Source: Pseudoalteromonas rubra | GTDB taxonomy: Bacteria > Pseudomonadota > Gammaproteobacteria > Enterobacterales > Alteromonadaceae | Length of the DNA stretch: 64,000 nt | Reading direction: 5' to 3' | NCBI RefSeq assembly: GCF_000967655.1 | Contig: NZ_JXYA01000041.1 | Location: 48,998 to 112,997, forward strand | Shown here: piece after piece, positions 52,878 through 63,800 of the stretch | Numbering within the stretch: position 1 is the stretch's first letter | Layout: each line of letters starts with the position of its first letter | Program-made: the position numbers and the translations under genes | Notes under the pieces: generated by a model | Seen by the model: the letters and a program-made list of their open reading frames with translations, nothing else | Database searches by the model: none | What the model was told of the DNA's origin: nothing

Positions 52878-54199
52878 TGTCCAGCGCTTTGCCATTAACC
52901 GACTCGCAGCAGGCCATGTGGCTGCTGCACACCATCAGCGGTCGGGGTACCTTATTTAACGTCGCCGAATGTATCGAGTTTCAGGGTCAGATCTCGGCAA
53001 CCATGTTACAGCAGGCACTGGCCCACGTTTGGCAAAGCAGCGACTGTCTGGCGAGCCGGTTTGTCCATGACGCCAGTTTTGTGCCTCAGCTGCGTCCGAA
53101 CAAGGACGTGCCGCAGATCGATATTCACACTCAGGACACCCAGCCAGAAGACATTCAGGCTTTTGCCAATGACTTTGTTGCACCGTATATGGCACAGAGT
53201 TTTTCACTGCCCGATGAGGCTTTGCTAAAGCTGACGCTGGTACGCACGCCAGAGCAAGATCTGCTGTTTATTGTCGGCCACCATTTGCTGCTCGACGGCT
53301 ACGGATTTGGTCTGTTTACTCAGGCACTGAACCGCAGCTATAACGCATTACAAAAAGGCCGGGCATTGCCCAATCTGCGCTTTGGTACACAAAGCCAGTT
53401 GCTCGAATGGCAACGCAGCGAAACCTATCTGGCCCGTCAGCAGGTGGCCAAAGCCACGCTGATCGCCTGGCTGGAAAACGCACCGCCACCACAAAGCTTT
53501 AGTGCCAAAGATGCGGACGTCACCGAGGCGAACCGCCGCCAAAGTGCCACTTTGAGCCGCGCAGACTGGCATACCATTCAGTCGGCCGCCACTTTGTGCC
53601 AGGCCGCGCATGCCGAGCTGCTGATCGCCGCCGTGTGCGCCGCGCTGGTTGCTAAATCCGCTCAGTACCATGTCACCCTTGGCATGATCATGATGAACCG
53701 CCAGCATCAGGTAGAGCTGAGCACGCCCTGTGTGCAAAGCAACGTGATGCCGCTGCCGCTGGAGCTGGATGCCGAAATGACCCTCAGCCAGTGCTGCCGG
53801 GTGATCAATCAGGGGATCAAAGCGCTGAAATCACTGCAAACCTTCCGGGTAGAAGAACTCAAGCGCGAACGCAACAAACAAGGTCTGAGCCCGCACGTAT
53901 ATGGCCCCACGGTTAACCTGTTGCCCTTCTCAAGCAGTCCAAAATACGGTGCGGTGTCGTGCCAGTCGCATATTCTCAGCGCCGGTGCCACCGACGACAT
54001 TATGCTGCAATGGCATTTATTGCAGGACCAGCCGGCGAAACTGGATACCGACGCCAATGTTGCACGCTATTCAGATACTGAGCAACAGCAGGTGCAGGCG
54101 CAGATCTTTGCCGCTGCCCGTTGCTGGTCTGCACAACCAAACCGCACACTCCATTCAGTGATCGAAGAGCTCAGCGCAGGAGCAGAGTATGCCGTTTGA
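52877..54199 (+). CDS. Free-standing condensation-domain protein, VibH-like
   Basis: The product (440 aa) is a single condensation domain with the active motif HHLLLDG (His135, His136, Asp140). Near the N-terminus is LTDSQQAMWLLHTIS and near the C-terminus GPTVNLLPFSS. It has no carrier or adenylation domain. VibH of vibriobactin synthesis is such a protein and joins DHB held on VibB to a free amine. Here it lies between entB and entA, so it probably takes DHB from EntB to an amine or an NRPS-bound amino acid. It overlaps entA by 11 bases. Confidence 0.85.
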   Translation: MSSALPLTDSQQAMWLLHTISGRGTLFNVAECIEFQGQISATMLQQALAHVWQSSDCLASRFVHDASFVPQLRPNKDVPQIDIHTQDTQPEDIQAFANDFVAPYMAQSFSLPDEALLKLTLVRTPEQDLLFIVGHHLLLDGYGFGLFTQALNRSYNALQKGRALPNLRFGTQSQLLEWQRSETYLARQQVAKATLIAWLENAPPPQSFSAKDADVTEANRRQSATLSRADWHTIQSAATLCQAAHAELLIAAVCAALVAKSAQYHVTLGMIMMNRQHQVELSTPCVQSNVMPLPLELDAEMTLSQCCRVINQGIKALKSLQTFRVEELKRERNKQGLSPHVYGPTVNLLPFSSSPKYGAVSCQSHILSAGATDDIMLQWHLLQDQPAKLDTDANVARYSDTEQQQVQAQIFAAARCWSAQPNRTLHSVIEELSAGAEYAV

Positions 54200-54953
54200 T
54201 GCCAGACTCAAAGAGGAATATCGCGATAAGCTGGTGTGGATCAGTGGGGTTGGTCAGGGTATTGGCCTGGCCGCGGCGCAGCGTTTTCATGCCCTGGGTG
54301 CCAAAGTGATTGGCTTTGATCGCCAGTTCAGCGACCTCAGTGTGCTGCATCGTGCGGTGGAGTGCGATTTAGGTGCACCAGAGCAGCTCGCTCAGCAGCT
54401 GGACACGCTGATCGCCCAAGGCCTTGCCCCGTATAACCTGATCAGTATTGCCGGGGTACTGGAGCTGGGCGATTTAGAGCAGCTGACGCTTGCGCAGTGG
54501 CAACACTGTCAGCACGTCAACAGCACGGCTGTGTTTACCTTTTTACGTGCCTGCACCCCTCACTTTAAACAACAAGGCACAGGCGCGGTGGTGACCGTCG
54601 GCTCCAATGCCGCAAATACGCCACGCCAGCAAATGGCGGCCTATTGTGCCTCCAAAGCTGCGGTGACTCAGCTGACCCTCACAGCCGGACTGGAACTGGC
54701 CAACTTCGGTGTACGCTGCAATGTGATAGCACCCGGCTCGACACTGACACCAATGCAAACGGGCATGTGGCAAGATGATCAGGGCGCCCAACGGGTGATC
54801 GATGGCTTTGCGGCCCAGTACAAATTGGGGATCCCGTTACAAAAGCTGGCCACGGCCGAGGAAATTGCCGACAGTATCGTGTTTGTGGCATCCAGCCTGT
54901 CTTCCCATACCACTATGCAGGTACTGACCATTGACGGTGGCGCGACGTTTTAG
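54189..54953 (+). CDS. entA: 2,3-dihydro-2,3-dihydroxybenzoate dehydrogenase
   Basis: The product (254 aa) is a short-chain dehydrogenase that oxidises dihydro-DHB to DHB with NAD. WISGVGQGIGLAAAQRF is the nucleotide-binding turn, and VGSNAANTPRQQMAAYCASKAAV holds the Ser-Tyr-Lys triad. It is the last gene of the entCEB-C-A operon. The following gene is on the other strand. Confidence 0.94.
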   Translation: MPFDARLKEEYRDKLVWISGVGQGIGLAAAQRFHALGAKVIGFDRQFSDLSVLHRAVECDLGAPEQLAQQLDTLIAQGLAPYNLISIAGVLELGDLEQLTLAQWQHCQHVNSTAVFTFLRACTPHFKQQGTGAVVTVGSNAANTPRQQMAAYCASKAAVTQLTLTAGLELANFGVRCNVIAPGSTLTPMQTGMWQDDQGAQRVIDGFAAQYKLGIPLQKLATAEEIADSIVFVASSLSSHTTMQVLTIDGGATF

Positions 54954-54978
54954 CGTCTCGCCCCATGCTCCTGAGCAA

Positions 54979-56202
54979 TTAGGTCAACGCCTCCAGCTGC
55001 TCAGCCTGAGCATCCATGATTCGTTGCGGGTCAAGACAAAACGCCTGGATCACTAACTGATAGATGTGCGCCAGATCGGCAATGTCCTGGACGTCGGCCG
55101 ATTCGTTCACCTGGTGGATATTGTCGTTTCTGAGGCCAAATTCAATCACCTGAGTATGACTGGAGGCAATAAAGCGCCCGTCGGAGGTGCCGCCATCAGT
55201 GGTCAGTACCGGCACCTGTCTCACCACCGCTTCGATGGCATTGCAGATCAGGGCCACAAACTCATCCGCCTGATTAAAATACGGCGCGCAGGGGCGCTGC
55301 CACTCGATGTCGTAATTTAAGTCCAGGTCCAGCAAAATGTCGTCGATCAGGCGCTTCAGCTCCGCTTCGTTAAAACGGCTGCTATAACGAAAATTAAAGC
55401 AGACATCACAGGCGCCTGGCACCACGTTATCTACAAACTCGCCGCTGTTAAGCTGAGTCACCTGAAATGTGGTGCCCGGCATCTGCGGGGTGCCTTTGTC
55501 CCATTCCAACGCCAGTAAGCGTTGTAACAATCGTGCGGTATGATGGGTGGCATTGTCGCAGTTGTGCGGATAAGCCACATGACCCTGACGCCCGTACACC
55601 CGGATGTGCGCAGACAAAGAGCCACGACGACCAATTTTGAGTACATCGCCCAGCGTTTTGCGACTCGATGGTTCACCGACCAGGCAATAATCCGGCAGAT
55701 GATCGACCCCCTGCTGCTTGAGATGGCTCATCAGCGCGGCCGTACCGTGCTCCGCCTCGCCTTCTTCATCACAGGTGATCAAAAACATCAGGCTGCCACG
55801 CGTACACTGCGCCAGAATAGACTCGACGGCAGCAATAAAGCAGGCAATTGCGCCTTTCATATCCGCAACGCCACGACCATACAAGCGGCCATCCTGAATG
55901 TTGGCGGCAAAGGGCGGACTTTGCCACAACTCCAGCGGGCCCGGCGGCACCACATCCAGATGTCCGGCAAAAGCCAGTGTTTCACCGGGGCCAAACACGC
56001 GTTTAGCCACCAGGTTGCGCACGCCCTGACGAGTGACTTCGTGGCAGTCAAAGCCAAGCGACTGTAACTTGCGCACTAAAAAGCAGAAGCTGCCGGCATC
56101 GTCCGGGGTAATGGATTTATAACGCACCAACTTTTGAGTCAGTGCAATGGCCTGTTCACTTAATGTCGCACAGCGTTTCAGAGCCGTTCCGGCAACTTGC
56201 AT
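54979..56202 (-). CDS. Succinyl-diaminopimelate desuccinylase-like M20 deacylase
   Basis: The product (407 aa) is an M20 zinc enzyme with AGHLDVVPPG (zinc His), GRGVADMKG, ITCDEEGEAEHG (catalytic Glu) and CLVGEPSS. The DapE-specific end TTDGGTSDGRFIA and NDNIHQVNE is also present. It is about 30 residues longer than E. coli DapE (375). It lies between entA and the N-hydroxylase inside the siderophore locus, far from the dap cluster at 16-20 kb. It could be the true DapE of the cell or a paralogue that removes an acyl group from a siderophore intermediate. Context does not settle this. Confidence 0.85.
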   Translation of the reverse strand: MQVAGTALKRCATLSEQAIALTQKLVRYKSITPDDAGSFCFLVRKLQSLGFDCHEVTRQGVRNLVAKRVFGPGETLAFAGHLDVVPPGPLELWQSPPFAANIQDGRLYGRGVADMKGAIACFIAAVESILAQCTRGSLMFLITCDEEGEAEHGTAALMSHLKQQGVDHLPDYCLVGEPSSRKTLGDVLKIGRRGSLSAHIRVYGRQGHVAYPHNCDNATHHTARLLQRLLALEWDKGTPQMPGTTFQVTQLNSGEFVDNVVPGACDVCFNFRYSSRFNEAELKRLIDDILLDLDLNYDIEWQRPCAPYFNQADEFVALICNAIEAVVRQVPVLTTDGGTSDGRFIASSHTQVIEFGLRNDNIHQVNESADVQDIADLAHIYQLVIQAFCLDPQRIMDAQAEQLEALT

Positions 56203-56285
56203 ATGGCTTTACCCGTTTATTCTTAGTTATTGAAATGATGGACAAAAGTAAAACCTTTGCCCCGGTTGATTAGCTAGACGAGCCG

Positions 56286-56456
56286 ATGGGTAAAAAATTC
56301 ATATTAATTGCCGGATTTTTGCCCTGGATCAATGCGATTTTTTTCACTGCGCTTTGTGCTGATTTCCCCTACTTCAGCCCTAAAGAAACGCCCGCAGCCT
56401 TCGTCCTTAAAGGCAAGAAACACTATTTCACGCAGCTTTGCGTGTGGTTAAGGTAA
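56286..56456 (+). CDS. Possible 56-residue small protein upstream of the N-hydroxylase
   Basis: An ATG at 56286 opens a 56-codon frame ending TAA at 56454-56456. The product starts MGKKFILIAGFLPWINAIFF, a signal- or membrane-like helix, then a Phe/Lys-rich tail. The ribosome site is weak (GACGAG). It ends 14 bases before the N-hydroxylase start. It may be a leader or membrane peptide, or a chance frame in the promoter region. Confidence 0.25.
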   Translation: MGKKFILIAGFLPWINAIFFTALCADFPYFSPKETPAAFVLKGKKHYFTQLCVWLR

Positions 56457-56470
56457 TCAAAGGCAAAACA

Positions 56471-57703
56471 ATGAAACTATACGACGTGATTGGGATTGGA
56501 TTTGGTCCCGCCAACCTGGCTCTGGCCATCGCCCTTCAGGAACAAAATAAACTGAGCGATCGAGTCTGCTTTATCGAAAAGCAGCAGGACTTTTTGTGGC
56601 ATGGCGGCATGTTGCTGGACAACACCACGATGCAGATCTCGTTTTTAAAAGATCTGGTCTCGCTGCGCAACCCAACCAGTCACTTCAGCTTTATTAACTA
56701 CCTGCACCATAACAAGCGTCTCGACAACTTTATCAATCTGAAAACCTTCTACCCGTCACGACATGAATTCAACGATTACCTGGGCTGGGCCGCCAGCCAC
56801 TTCCGCGACTATTGTCATTTTGGTGAGCAGGTGTGCGCCGTAGAGCCGGTGCTGCTGGACGGCCAGGTTGATCACCTCAAAGTGATCAGTCGCGACAGCG
56901 AAGGTCAGCAAAGTGTGCGCCTGACCAAGCACCTGGTGGTCAGTGTGGGTGGTTCGGCCAAAGTACCGGCGCCATTCAATGCCTTACAGGATGCCGAGAA
57001 CGTCTGGCATTCGTCACAATATCTGCATAACAAGGATAAAGTGCAAGACGGCGATCGCGTTGCGGTGATTGGTGCCGGTCAAAGTGGTGCCGAGATCTTT
57101 GCCGATCTGGCAGCGATGACCGAGCAGCCTGAGGTCGATATGATCATGCGTGCCGGTGCGATGAAACCTGCCGATTCCAGTCCGTTTGTTAATGAGATCT
57201 TTGATCCCGGCTTTACCGACGTGGTCTTCAGCAAGTCGCCGGAGCAAAGAGATCGTTACTTTAACGAGTTCCGCAGCACCAACTATTCAGTGGTCGATGA
57301 GCCACTGATCGACCACATTTACGCCAGCCTGTACCAACAAAAACTCAACGGCACAGAGCGTCTGGCGATCCGCAACCGTACCAGTGTCAATGCAGCCCGC
57401 ATTAATACCGAGGGTAAAGTGGTTCTGGAGCTGGAAAACATCCATGGTGTCAGTCAGGTGGAATATGATCAGCTGGTGCTGGCCACAGGCTACCAGTATC
57501 CGAGCCGTTCACCGCTGCTTGAGCAGGTGAGTGAGTGGTTACAACCAAACATTACACGCCAATATCAACTGGAGACCAGCGAGCAGTTCAAGCCCAAGAT
57601 CTTCACTCAGGGTGTGAATGAGCAGACCCATGGGATCAGTGATTCTCTGCTGTCTATTCTGGCGGTGCGATCCGCTGAGATTGTCGACGCCCTCGAGCTG
57701 TGA
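56471..57703 (+). CDS. L-ornithine/L-lysine N-monooxygenase, PvdA/IucD family
   Basis: The product (410 aa) hydroxylates the side-chain amine of ornithine or lysine using FAD and NADPH, making the hydroxamate precursor of siderophores. IGIGFGPANLALAIAL is the FAD loop, VAVIGAGQSGAEIFADLA the NADPH loop, and LVLATGYQYPS the C-terminal family motif. NPTSHFSFINYL also fits. I start at the ATG at 56471 (AAAGGC upstream). Substrate choice between Orn and Lys cannot be read here. Confidence 0.92.
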   Translation: MKLYDVIGIGFGPANLALAIALQEQNKLSDRVCFIEKQQDFLWHGGMLLDNTTMQISFLKDLVSLRNPTSHFSFINYLHHNKRLDNFINLKTFYPSRHEFNDYLGWAASHFRDYCHFGEQVCAVEPVLLDGQVDHLKVISRDSEGQQSVRLTKHLVVSVGGSAKVPAPFNALQDAENVWHSSQYLHNKDKVQDGDRVAVIGAGQSGAEIFADLAAMTEQPEVDMIMRAGAMKPADSSPFVNEIFDPGFTDVVFSKSPEQRDRYFNEFRSTNYSVVDEPLIDHIYASLYQQKLNGTERLAIRNRTSVNAARINTEGKVVLELENIHGVSQVEYDQLVLATGYQYPSRSPLLEQVSEWLQPNITRQYQLETSEQFKPKIFTQGVNEQTHGISDSLLSILAVRSAEIVDALEL

Positions 57704-57713
57704 TCTCCCTGTT

Positions 57714-57741
57714 ACGGGCTTCCCTCGGAGCCCGTTTTTTT
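57714..57741 (+). terminator. Intrinsic terminator of the N-hydroxylase gene
   Basis: ACGGGCT (57714-57720) pairs perfectly with AGCCCGT (57729-57735) around an 8-base loop, and a T run to 57741 follows, 11 bases after the stop. Confidence 0.9.
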
Positions 57742-57797
57742 CCTTTCCAATCCCCACTTCATATACGCCAAACGCTTATTTACCCCTGAAAACACAT

Positions 57798-57824
57798 AAA
57801 AAAACCGCTTTGCAGCGGCTTTTT
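57798..57824. terminator. Bidirectional terminator at the end of the NRPS gene
   Basis: CCGCT (57805-57809) and AGCGG (57814-57818) form a short stem flanked by A7 on the left and T5 on the right. It therefore works as a terminator for the minus-strand NRPS transcript and could back up the plus-strand one. It lies 17-43 bases after the NRPS stop. Confidence 0.7.
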
Positions 57825-57840
57825 AAGCGGTAGCGGGAGG

Positions 57841-60800
57841 TTAATCCCGCTGAGTAAGTTTGGCTATCAAATCGGCCTGAACCGCTGCGGCGCGGATGAT
57901 CTGCTGGTGATCATCCTCTGTGTGGGTCGCCGTCACTATGCTGCCCAGCATGGTTTGATAGGCCGCCGTCGCTGCGGGGTCGGCATCCGTTGACCACCAG
58001 GCGTGCGCCCGTTCGGTCACGCCATCCAGGGTGTAATCCGGCTGATGTTCTGTCGGCGTCATTCGGGCCAGTCGATACAGCTCAAACCCGTCGGACAGCA
58101 GTTTGCCAAGCTCCTGCTGTGGCAGCAGTAGCAGCTCTTCATTGAACAGTTCAGCAAAACGAGTGCGATGCGCCACCAGCCAGCTTGCCAGCGTATCTGC
58201 ATCCTTCAGGTCTTGCTGTAACGCCTCGCTGAGCTCTGCCACAAACGCCTGATGCAATGCGGCGTCGACCGATTGGGCTGCCCCACCAATCCACTCCAGC
58301 ACCCAGTCGGACCAATTCAGCTGCGTCGCGGCAAAGTCGCTACACGGGTTCCAACTATCCACCAGATACACCTGACGCACGTTGCGCCCCTGCGCTTTAA
58401 GCGTGCGGGCCACCAGTACTGCCAGTGCGCCACCCAGTGACCAGCCCATCAGATGGAAAGCCCCGTGCGGCTGCGCCGTCATCAGCGCCTCAGCGTAATG
58501 CCCGGCCAGCGCCGTCAGGCCATTAATGTCTGACAGGTTCGCCGCCGGCGCCACCCCGACGCAATTAAACTGACCCGTGAGCTGCTCGGCCAGCGGGCGG
58601 TATGGCGCAGTCAGGCCATTGCCTTCATGGAAACAATACAAGGTCTCGGCTTTGTCCGTGTGCGGGTTCAGCGGCTGCAATACGGAGTTATCGGCGTTTT
58701 GCATAGTCGCCACCAGCGCCGCCAAATCACTCGCCTGCCACAGTTGCTTGAGTGCCAGCGGCTGCTCACTGCGCTGCTGCCACAGGCTGATCACTTTCAG
58801 CCCGGAGATAGAGTCGCCGCCCAGCGCAAAGAAATTATCCCGACGCCCGACCTGTGCCACGCCCAGCACCATTTGCCAGATCTCGGCCATCAGGGCTTCA
58901 GTGTGGTTATGTGGCGCGACATAACTGACTTCACTTTGCAGCTCAGCCTTAGGTAGCGCCTTGCGGTCTATTTTGCCATTGCTGTTCAGCGGCAAATCGC
59001 TGAGTGCCATGATCACCGCAGGCACCATGTAGTCCGGCAGACTGGCTGTCAGCATGGCTTTGAGTGCGGCTTCATCGGGCAGCTCGCCCTGATGGCCACT
59101 GACATAGGCCACCAGACGCTTACCACTGGGGGTGTCATCCGCGACGACCACGGCCTGACGTACTTCAGGGCGCTTGCGCAGCAGGGTTTCGATTTCGCCC
59201 AGTTCAATCCTGAACCCACGAATTTTCACCTGATGGTCGGTCCGGCCCAGGTATTCCATCAGCCCCTGCTCGTTCCAGCGTACCAGATCGCCGGTGCGAT
59301 ATAAGCGACTGCCATCATTGGCAAACGGGTTAGCCACAAAGCGCTCGGCGGTTAAGTCTGGACGGTTCAGGTAGCCCCGTGCCAGGCCAATTTCTTCGGC
59401 CAGATATAACTCGCCCACCTGTCCCGGCAACACCAGATTGAGGTGACTGTCGAGCAGCCAGGCCTGACGCTGGCCGACCAGTTCACCTATCGGCGCATAC
59501 ACCGCATCAAACTCGCTGCCCGGCAGGGCTTTCCAGGTCAGTGGCGTGACCACAGTTTCGGTCGGACCGTAACCATTGATAAAGAAGTCAGGTTTTAATA
59601 CCCGCTGGGCCAGCTCAAAGGTGGCCTGTGGCATCGCATCGCCACCAAAACAGTAGACCCGAACCGGCGGCGGGTTGCCGACCTGCTCGACATGGGCTGC
59701 CAGCTCACGCAGGAACACCGGCGGGAAGACAGCTATAGACACCCGCTGCTGATGCAGGTTCTGATAGGTTTCGTGTAAGTCCCACTGGCGCTCAGGGCGG
59801 ATCACCACAGCCGCGCCATGGGTCAGCACCGTCAGCCAGCGCTCATGCGCACCATCGAAACAGAACGACATAAAGATCAGCTCGCGATCACTGGGGCGCA
59901 TTTCATAACGGCGACCAATGCCGCGGCAATGTGCCGCGATAGACGCCCGGCTGACCAGCACGCCTTTAGGATTACCCGTCGAGCCCGAAGTGTAGATCAG
60001 ATACGCGCCCTGCGCCGGACACACCGCTGGCTGCTGCCATTGTTCGCTCAGTTCGATGTCGGCAAAAGGGTGTAACGTGGCTGAACCGGCAATGTCATCC
60101 AGGCTGTTGTCGCTGGTCAGGATATGGGCCATCTGACTGTCCTTGATCATGTAGGCCAGACGTTCCTGCGGATAACTGAGATCCATCGGCACATACACAG
60201 CCCCGGCTTTGAGAATGGCCAGAAATGCCAACGGTAAATCAATCCCTCGCGCCAGTGCCACACCGACGCGCTGCTCAGGCCTCACCCCCTGTTCGCGCAG
60301 GTAATGGGCCAGCTGACTGGACTTGTCGGCCAGCACTTTGTAGCTGTAGCTGCGCCCGTCGCAGATCACCGCCTCGGCATCTGGCGTCAGCTCCGCCAGG
60401 CGGTTGATTGTTGACACCACATCCTGATATTGCGTCGCACCGAGCTGTGGTACTGCACCACCCGGCAGATAAATTGGCTCCACCGCGCCCGAGTGCAGCG
60501 GTGTGATAGACTCACCAAAGCCCAGACCCTGCAAGGTCTGCTGCTGTGTCTCGCTGACCAGTGAAAACTCAGACAAACGCGCCTGCGGTGTCTGCAACAT
60601 AGCCAGGATCAGCGTTTTATACTGCGCGGCCAGTGCTTTCACATCAGCTTCGGCAAGCTCACTTCCCTGATAGCTGAAGTGCAGTCGCAGGGTGTCTTCC
60701 TGAATAAAGCTGATGGTCAGCGGGAAGTTGGTTTCTTCGCGATCTTCCAGGACTTCAAAACGGGTCTGACGTGCTTCCTGTTGTAACATCGCCTCATCAA

Positions 60801-63800
60801 TGGGGTAGTTTTCGAATACCAACAGGGTGTCGAATAAGCCCTCGCGACTGAGTTCCAGTGACTGTGCTGCCAGCTTCTGAATGTCGTACAGCGGCGTAAA
60901 CTCATGCTCACGCACCGCCAGCGCCGTGCTTTGCTGGGCCTGTAGCCAGTCGTTCAGCGACTGAGCCGGATCGACGCATGCAACCATAGGCACGGTATTG
61001 ATAAACATGCCCTGGATGGCGTCATGACCGGCCAAATCGTTTGGACGACCCGAGGTTGTGGCACCGAAGCACACAGTATCGCGACCCAAATAACGGCTCA
61101 GCAGCAGCGCCCAGGCGCCCTGCACCAGGGTATTCTGGGTAATGCGATGATCCTGACAAAAAGCCACCAGCTGGGCAAATTCAGGGGCAGACAGGTGCAC
61201 ATCAAAGCCACCAAACTGGCCGCTCTGAGGCTTGTTCAGGGTGCCGCTCAGGTAACTGGGCTCTTCCAGTGGCGCCAGTTGTTGCTGCCAGAAGGCGCGA
61301 TTTTGCGCTTCATCCAGTTGCGCCAGGTAAGCGATATAATCGCCATACTGGCCCGTCACCGGCGGTAAAGTTTGCCCTTCGTAGGCCATCAACACTTCAC
61401 CCAGCATGGCGGCGCGGCTCCAGCCATCGGTGAGAATATGGTGCATGGTCCAGACCAAAGCATGACGACCGTCTGACAGCTCGATAATGCGCATTCTGCT
61501 CAGGCCCGGTTCGCCTTGCAGATCAAAGCCGCGACGCGACTCTTGTCTGGCAAACGCTTTCAGTTCTACCTCAGAGACCGCCCGGTCACGCCAGTCCAGC
61601 ACCTGCCAGTCAAGCTCGGCTGACTGAGCGACATACTGTAACGAGATACCGTCGACATCGACAAATCCGGTCCGCAGCGTGTCGTGGCGATCCACCACCT
61701 GCTGCCAGGCGGCTTTAAAGCGGGCCATATCCAGACCCGTAACCATAAAGCAGCTCTGGTTAACATAGGTTTCGCCCCCCTGATAGAGGCTCTGGAACAG
61801 CATGCCCTGCTGCATCGGCGACAAAGGATATAACGTACTGACGTGCTCAAGTGCCAGCGGCAGGTTGTCGATTTGTGCCTGGCTCAGCCCGCTAAGTGGC
61901 AGATCGGATGGCGTAAAGGTCGCCTCAGCCACTGCGCACTGAGCCACCACTTCTTCCAGAGCACCTTGCAGATGCGCGGTGAAGATCTCCACCTGCTGTG
62001 CAGGCACGCGTTGTGGCGCGTAGCGAACCAGTACCTGTAACTGACCTTCAGTGACTTGCGCGGTGATCGACAGCTCTGTGTCCATTTCATAGTTCGGATC
62101 CCAGGCCGTGCCGGTGGACTCAGTAGCAGGTCGCCAGCCGGCTTCTTTGCTGGCCACGTTGTCGAGCTGGCCGAGATAGTTAAACTCTATTTCAGCGGGC
62201 GTCTGAGCCGCCAGTTCGCTGCGCTGCGAAGCACTGCCGTAGTAGCGGAAAGCACCATAACCTACGCCTTTGTTCGGGATGCCGCGCAACTGCTCTTTGT
62301 TGTACTTAATGGTGTCGGACAACTCGGGAAGACGCGTCAACAACACCGGGAACAGGCTGGTAAACCAGCCCACTGTGCGACTCAGATCGACCTCATCATT
62401 CCATGGCTCACGGCCATGTCCTTCCAGGTTGATCTGATGCTCAGTTTGCGCGGTCCAGCGGTATAGGGCCTCGCTCAGTGCGCTGAGTAACAGGTCATTG
62501 ACCTGAGTGCGGTAAGTCTGCCCCGCCTGGGTTAGCAGTGCCGTAGTCGTTGCCGTATCGAGTATCAGGGTAGAAATATCCGCGGCCTGATACTGGCGAC
62601 TGCCCGCCGGGTTCAGCTCGGGGAAACGGGTCTGCGGCGTCGCCATTTCCTGCCAGTAGGCATATTCAGCCGGATGCGCCGAGGCATAGCTTTGGATCTG
62701 CTGTGCCCAGAACTGATAGCTGTGACTTTTTGCCCCCAGCTGTGCCTGTTCCGATTGCCACAAGGTGGTCAAATCTTCCAGCAAGATGCGCCAGGAAACC
62801 CCATCGACCGCCAGGTGGTGGATCACCAGTAATAAGCGCGCAGTGCCGTCGTCAAGACTCACATGTACCACGCGTAGCAGCGGGCCATTTTCCAGATCCA
62901 GACTGCGCTGCGCCTGCTCGGCAATGTCACTCAGTTCGCTGATTGAGGCACGCTGATACCAGATGCTTTGCGCCGCCATATCGGCACTGACATCGCGATA
63001 ACTTTGTTGCCATTGTCCTGCTGCATCACGAATAAAACGCAGTCTCAGCGCGTCGTGCTGGGTCAGCAATTCAGTCACCTGTTGTGTCAGTTGCTCGGCA
63101 GTCAGCGGCGTCGCCAGCTCCAGCATCACCGCCTGGTTCCAGTGCTGGTAATGCGTCATGTTGCGCTCAAAGAAAGCCTGCTGAATTGGCAACAGTGCCA
63201 CCTGACCACTGACATTTTGCTGTGGCAAAGCATCCGCAGTGTGCTCCGTCATCACTGGTGCCAGTCTGGCCACCGTTTGCAATTCAAACAGCTGTTTTGC
63301 CGTCACGGAGAAACCGCCCTGACGCAGTCGGGCAATGATCTGTAAACTCAAAATGGAGTCGCCACCCAACGCGAAGAAGTTGTCATCCCGGCCAACCTGA
63401 GCAACACCCAGCACACTTTGCCAGCTTTCAGCCAGCAATTGCTCGGCCTTGCCCTGCGGCGCAACATATTGCACGGCACTGTTCAGCTGTGGTTTTGGCA
63501 GTGCTTTTCGGTCGATTTTGCCATTGCTGTTCAGCGGTAACGTATCCAGCACCATGATCACGGCCGGCACCATATACTCTGGCAGTTGGGCCGCCAGTTC
63601 TGCTTTGAGCGCGTCGACCGCCAGTTCGACGTCCGCTTCGCCCGACACATAGCCTACCAGACGCTGCGTCGCGCCATCGCGGTCGGCCACTATGACCGCT
63701 TCCCGGACACCATCTATGGCGTACAAGGCCGCCTCGATTTCGCCCAGCTCAATTCGGAAACCACGAATTTTAACCTGATGGTCGGTCCGGCCGAGATAAT

